Assembly (NCBI GenBank): GCA_002353835.1
Contig: DEKL01000061.1
Coordinates: 1-10,037 of the forward strand
Source: Alphaproteobacteria bacterium UBA2723
Lineage (GTDB): Bacteria > Pseudomonadota > Alphaproteobacteria > RF32 > CAG-239
Direction: 5' to 3'
DNA: 10,037 nt
Below, in pieces: positions 7,296-10,037 of this stretch. Position numbers and translations under genes: made by a program. Within the stretch, counting starts at the first letter, position 1. Every line of letters starts with the position of its first letter. Below the pieces are notes generated by a model that was given only the letters and a program-made list of their open reading frames with translations, did no database searches and was not told the DNA's origin.

Positions 7296-9692
7296 ATGAG
7301 CAAGTTGTATCACAAAATATTAAAATTCTTACCGATTATTATCATTGTTTCGGTGTTGATTGCCCCTGCGCCGGCGAATGCGGGTTTATCGGATTGGGCT
7401 GAAAAAATGTGGGATACCGCAACGGAAATCGGAAAAGCTGCTCTGAATACCGTCAAAGAGTGTACAGGTGGTGTTGCAGCTTGTAAAAAAGCGGCGATTG
7501 AAAGTGCACAAAACGTTGCTTCTTCCGCACTCGGATTAACACCCGGAAAGGATTGTCCGGTGCCGGTTGCTGATTCTCCATGTATGTTCTGCCCGATGTT
7601 TAGAATATTATATATGGCAAGCAGTGGGGTAGCAAAGGCTTCTTATGATATTTTCCATTCCGATTTGGGTAAACTTATACTTATTTTCTTAGCTGTTTCT
7701 TTGGCTTTAATTATATTGAAAAATGTGGCATCTATGGGGGCTAAAGATCCCGGCTCTATTCTAAATGAAGTATTTACCAAGGCTTTTATATGTGCCGCGG
7801 TTTACATCATTGTAACACAGGATTATTTTAACGTTCTTAATGCAACCATTGCCCCGATTATTAAAGACGGTTTGGCTTTTGTCGGGTTGGGTGATGGTGT
7901 CGGCGGTATTGACAGTATGATGAAATGCCTGCGTTCATCCTTCAGCGCCGGCGGATTTTCAATGACAATGGGTGCCATGAGCGGCGCCGTTTTGCCGACC
8001 GATATCGGTAATATGATTTATTGTGCTATTGATAATATTGAGCAAAAAATTCATAAACTCTTTTCTTTCGGACAATATGCTTTTTGCCTCGGAACCGGAC
8101 CGAACAGGTTATTCTTGGTATTACCGCACCCTGTTTATATTATTGATGGTTTATTCCTTTATATCGGCGGTTTATTCTTCCTTGTGGCTTATCCGTGGGT
8201 TATGGCGGATGCGGTCTTACAAATGGGTATTGCCTTTGCGTTCTTACCTTTTGCCATTACCGGATATGCTTTTAACGGAACAAAGAAATATTTAAGCAAA
8301 ACATTCCAATGGATTTTACATTCACTGTTTGTATTTATCTTTATGGCTATTCTCATTAACTGCGTTTTAGGGTATGTGGCAAAACTGTTAGGATTAATTT
8401 TTGATACGACAGGTAATTCCGAAATACTGTTTACCGACCCGAACCAAGGTATTGCCTTTTATGGTCCGAATATGATTAAAATCATTTTCATTTTAGCTAT
8501 CGGTTGGGTATATATGCCTGTTGTTCGAGATTTGGCAGGAAATTTCTCTAAGGGTTCTCCGCTTAGCGCGGCATCTAAAGTCGGTAATGAAGTTAATGCG
8601 GCGATGGAAAAGAATGCCGGCAAGGTAGCTGATTTTGCCGGTGGCATGGCTGTTCAGGGGGCAAGTGCTACCGCGCGCGGAGCTGTACGTCTCGGAAGAA
8701 ACGGAATACGTAGAACATTGATGCATATGACTAATGAACATGGACATATGTCCGGTGGCAATAAAACTTTCACCGTCGGCGGAAAATTTATGCCTAAATG
8801 GTTAACACGTGGTCTGGAGTTTAAGGTAGAAGATGACGGACACGGAAATCAGGTTTTAAGAAGAGAATTTACTTCCGTTACCGGCCGTAAGCACGTTATG
8901 ATTTCGGATGAATATTCTACAATTAAGCAAGAATATACCAAGAGCGGAAATCAAATTAAAAATACTGTTACGTTTAAGAGCGGATTTATCAGAAAACACT
9001 TAATGAACGCTAAAGGCGAAGTTAATGTCGGTGCTTTGCATGCCGTATTAAATTCTCCGCTCGGGCAAAATCCGGCTTATCGTCAGGCTATTATGGAACA
9101 GCTTTCTATGGAAGTATTAAAGAGTAAGGGTAAAAATGTCGGCACATATTATAAAAGCAGAACCGTTACCTTTAATGCGGCTGACCCGACAAAAATCAGC
9201 ATTGAACAAGTTGACCACTCCGGAAGAACAACAAAATTCAGTTTAGACGTCAATGATAAAACAGGACAGGCGGCTGTCAGTTACGCGACCACAACAGGAA
9301 AAAATAAGAAAGACTATGAGATTTATTTCAACAACGGTATGGTTGAAATGGAAACAAAAGGTAAACGAGATAGTGGTACTATTCTCTATGAAACGACAAA
9401 ATTTAACTATTCTGCCACCGCACAGAAAGGACATGACAGCATTTTGGAGGCTGATGATTCAAATCAAGTCGTTGATAAAACCGGTGCGATTGCCAGTAAT
9501 TTGCAAAAAACTGTCGGTACACCGCCGAAAGATAACCCGAACTACTTATTGCATGGTATGGATAGTATTGCCGGTGTAACTTCTATCGGTACACAAACCA
9601 TGGATGACTTTGTATTGCACGATATACTGAAGCGTGGACGTATTAACGGAACAAACAAATTTAATACGAGTATCGGTAACTATTTCATTTAA
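7296..9692 (+). CDS. Large TrbL/VirB6 family protein with extended soluble C-terminal domain (paralogue 5)
   Basis: 798 residues, against about 300 for classical VirB6. A type I signal peptide ends at ANA (27-29). A periplasmic region of about 90 residues holds DCPVP and SPCMFC (CxxC at 96-99). Helices lie near 124-142, 160-173, 272-299, 301-325, 335-362 and 393-410, and the signature is DAVLQM...FLPF (305-319). From about 411 to the end there are no membrane segments: first an Ala/Gly-rich linker (420-475), then about 320 residues rich in short, probably beta-strand segments separated by Gly/Asn/Asp turns, with a helical patch near 575-612. I recognise no family for this part; it should be cytoplasmic. 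Start: AAGGAG (7283-7288) seven nt before ATG 7296. It is the last and largest gene of the array. Confidence 0.85.
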   Translation: MSKLYHKILKFLPIIIIVSVLIAPAPANAGLSDWAEKMWDTATEIGKAALNTVKECTGGVAACKKAAIESAQNVASSALGLTPGKDCPVPVADSPCMFCPMFRILYMASSGVAKASYDIFHSDLGKLILIFLAVSLALIILKNVASMGAKDPGSILNEVFTKAFICAAVYIIVTQDYFNVLNATIAPIIKDGLAFVGLGDGVGGIDSMMKCLRSSFSAGGFSMTMGAMSGAVLPTDIGNMIYCAIDNIEQKIHKLFSFGQYAFCLGTGPNRLFLVLPHPVYIIDGLFLYIGGLFFLVAYPWVMADAVLQMGIAFAFLPFAITGYAFNGTKKYLSKTFQWILHSLFVFIFMAILINCVLGYVAKLLGLIFDTTGNSEILFTDPNQGIAFYGPNMIKIIFILAIGWVYMPVVRDLAGNFSKGSPLSAASKVGNEVNAAMEKNAGKVADFAGGMAVQGASATARGAVRLGRNGIRRTLMHMTNEHGHMSGGNKTFTVGGKFMPKWLTRGLEFKVEDDGHGNQVLRREFTSVTGRKHVMISDEYSTIKQEYTKSGNQIKNTVTFKSGFIRKHLMNAKGEVNVGALHAVLNSPLGQNPAYRQAIMEQLSMEVLKSKGKNVGTYYKSRTVTFNAADPTKISIEQVDHSGRTTKFSLDVNDKTGQAAVSYATTTGKNKKDYEIYFNNGMVEMETKGKRDSGTILYETTKFNYSATAQKGHDSILEADDSNQVVDKTGAIASNLQKTVGTPPKDNPNYLLHGMDSIAGVTSIGTQTMDDFVLHDILKRGRINGTNKFNTSIGNYFI

Positions 9693-9739
9693 TACCGTTA
9701 ACCTTTTTGTATAAATCAGGTACTTTACCTTTGTCCATT

Positions 9740-9762
9740 TGGGCAGAAGGCTGTCTATTTTT
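9740..9762 (+). terminator. Probable intrinsic terminator of the VirB6-family operon
   Basis: TGGGCAG (9740-9746) pairs with CTGTCTA (9751-9757), allowing two G-U pairs, around an AAGG tetraloop, and is followed directly by TTTTT (9758-9762). It lies 48 nt after the last stop codon. The stem is only moderately stable. A weaker bulged hairpin (GGTAAC at 9675-9680 with GTTAACC at 9697-9703, then TTTTT) overlaps the stop codon and might add to termination. Confidence 0.5.
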
Positions 9763-9873
9763 GCAATTTTCATTTAAACCTTTTAAAGCTTAGGTTCAGC
9801 TTGTCGCGAATCGTAAAATTTTGTTTGCATTGACAAAAGTTATACAGATTTCAAAAATTTTATTCTTTTTGAC

Positions 9874-9901
9874 TTGCATATTTTTTTGGCAATACTATTA
9901 T
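9874..9901 (+). promoter_or_regulatory. Candidate promoter of the XRE regulator gene
   Basis: TTGCAT (9874-9879) and TATTAT (9896-9901) are separated by 16 nt and lie 35 nt upstream of the start codon at 9937. An overlapping alternative -35, TTGACT (9869-9874), would pair with AATACT (9891-9896) at 16 nt. The separation from the operon terminator suggests an independent transcription unit. Confidence 0.5.
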
Positions 9902-9936
9902 AAGGTAAAGTTATTTTTATAAGAGGTGGTATTGCT

Positions 9937-10037
9937 ATGGAAGAGATTGTATTTCCAAACCAGATTAGAATAAATCGTAAAATGCGTGGCGTTTCAATGC
10001 AAGATTTGGCTGATAAATTGGGTATCAGCTTGTCTGC
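9937..10037 (+). CDS. XRE (Cro/C1-type) helix-turn-helix transcriptional regulator, N-terminus (partial)
   Basis: The first 33 codons of a gene that runs off the right edge. The protein begins MEEIVFPNQIRINRKMRG and continues VSMQDLADKLGISLS, the typical first helix and helix-turn-helix of the XRE family (IRxxRxxxGxSxxxLAxxLGIS). The ATG at 9937 follows a good ribosome binding site, AAGAGGTGG (9921-9929), by seven nt. It is read in the same direction as the secretion operon but has its own promoter. Whether it regulates the operon or an unrelated downstream gene cannot be told from this window. Confidence 0.85.
   Translation, partial: MEEIVFPNQIRINRKMRGVSMQDLADKLGISLS

Noticed and set aside
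9830..9858. Perfect -35 TTGACA at 9830-9835 as the XRE gene promoter
   Set aside because: The sequence 17 nt downstream is AAAAAT, a poor -10; the pair at 9874-9901 is better placed.

Overview
The window looks like chromosomal DNA from a low-GC, AT-rich Gram-negative bacterium, most likely a host-associated alphaproteobacterium. Three things point that way: proteins with type I and lipoprotein signal peptides, a tandem array of TrbL/VirB6-like inner-membrane channel proteins of the kind best known from Rickettsiales type IV secretion (T4SS) loci, and an alpha/beta-hydrolase-like protein. The 5' end of a 16S rRNA gene lies at the left edge, but its readable signature looks more Clostridia-like than alphaproteobacterial. 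Taxonomy is therefore open and a chimeric contig edge is possible.

Layout. Positions 1-118 are the 5' end of 16S rRNA on the minus strand. It has a leader of about 200 nt and a strong promoter (TTGACT-17-TATAAA, 324-352) backed by A/T tracts. A divergent promoter at about 475-503 serves a plus-strand gene (549-1388) for a degenerate alpha/beta-hydrolase-fold protein that lacks the catalytic serine. An extended -10 element at 1420-1428 starts a compact plus-strand operon of seven genes (1462-9692): a 70-residue two-helix membrane protein, three single-gene VirB6/TrbL paralogues (1646-2995, 3017-4450, 4462-5784), a fourth paralogue split into two separately translated halves (5771-6319 and 6337-7275), and a fifth, 798-residue paralogue with a large soluble C-terminal region (7296-9692). 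A GU-containing hairpin with a T tract at 9740-9762 probably terminates the operon. A new promoter then leads into the first 33 codons of an XRE-family helix-turn-helix regulator (9937 to the window end).

How it fits together. The operon appears to encode a set of five VirB6-type units that share one plan: an exported N-terminus, a periplasmic Cys-rich segment, two membrane helices, a periplasmic loop, then a block of further helices around a D...LP motif, and a cytoplasmic tail. Genes abut or overlap by 0-30 nt, which suggests translational coupling and assembly into one heteromeric channel. No VirB4, VirB8-11 or VirD4 gene is in the window, so the rest of the machine must lie elsewhere, and a link to T4SS is inferred from family membership only. 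The unusual points are the split paralogue, whose second half has its own signal peptide, two paralogues with lipoprotein signals, and a shared periplasmic CxxC motif.
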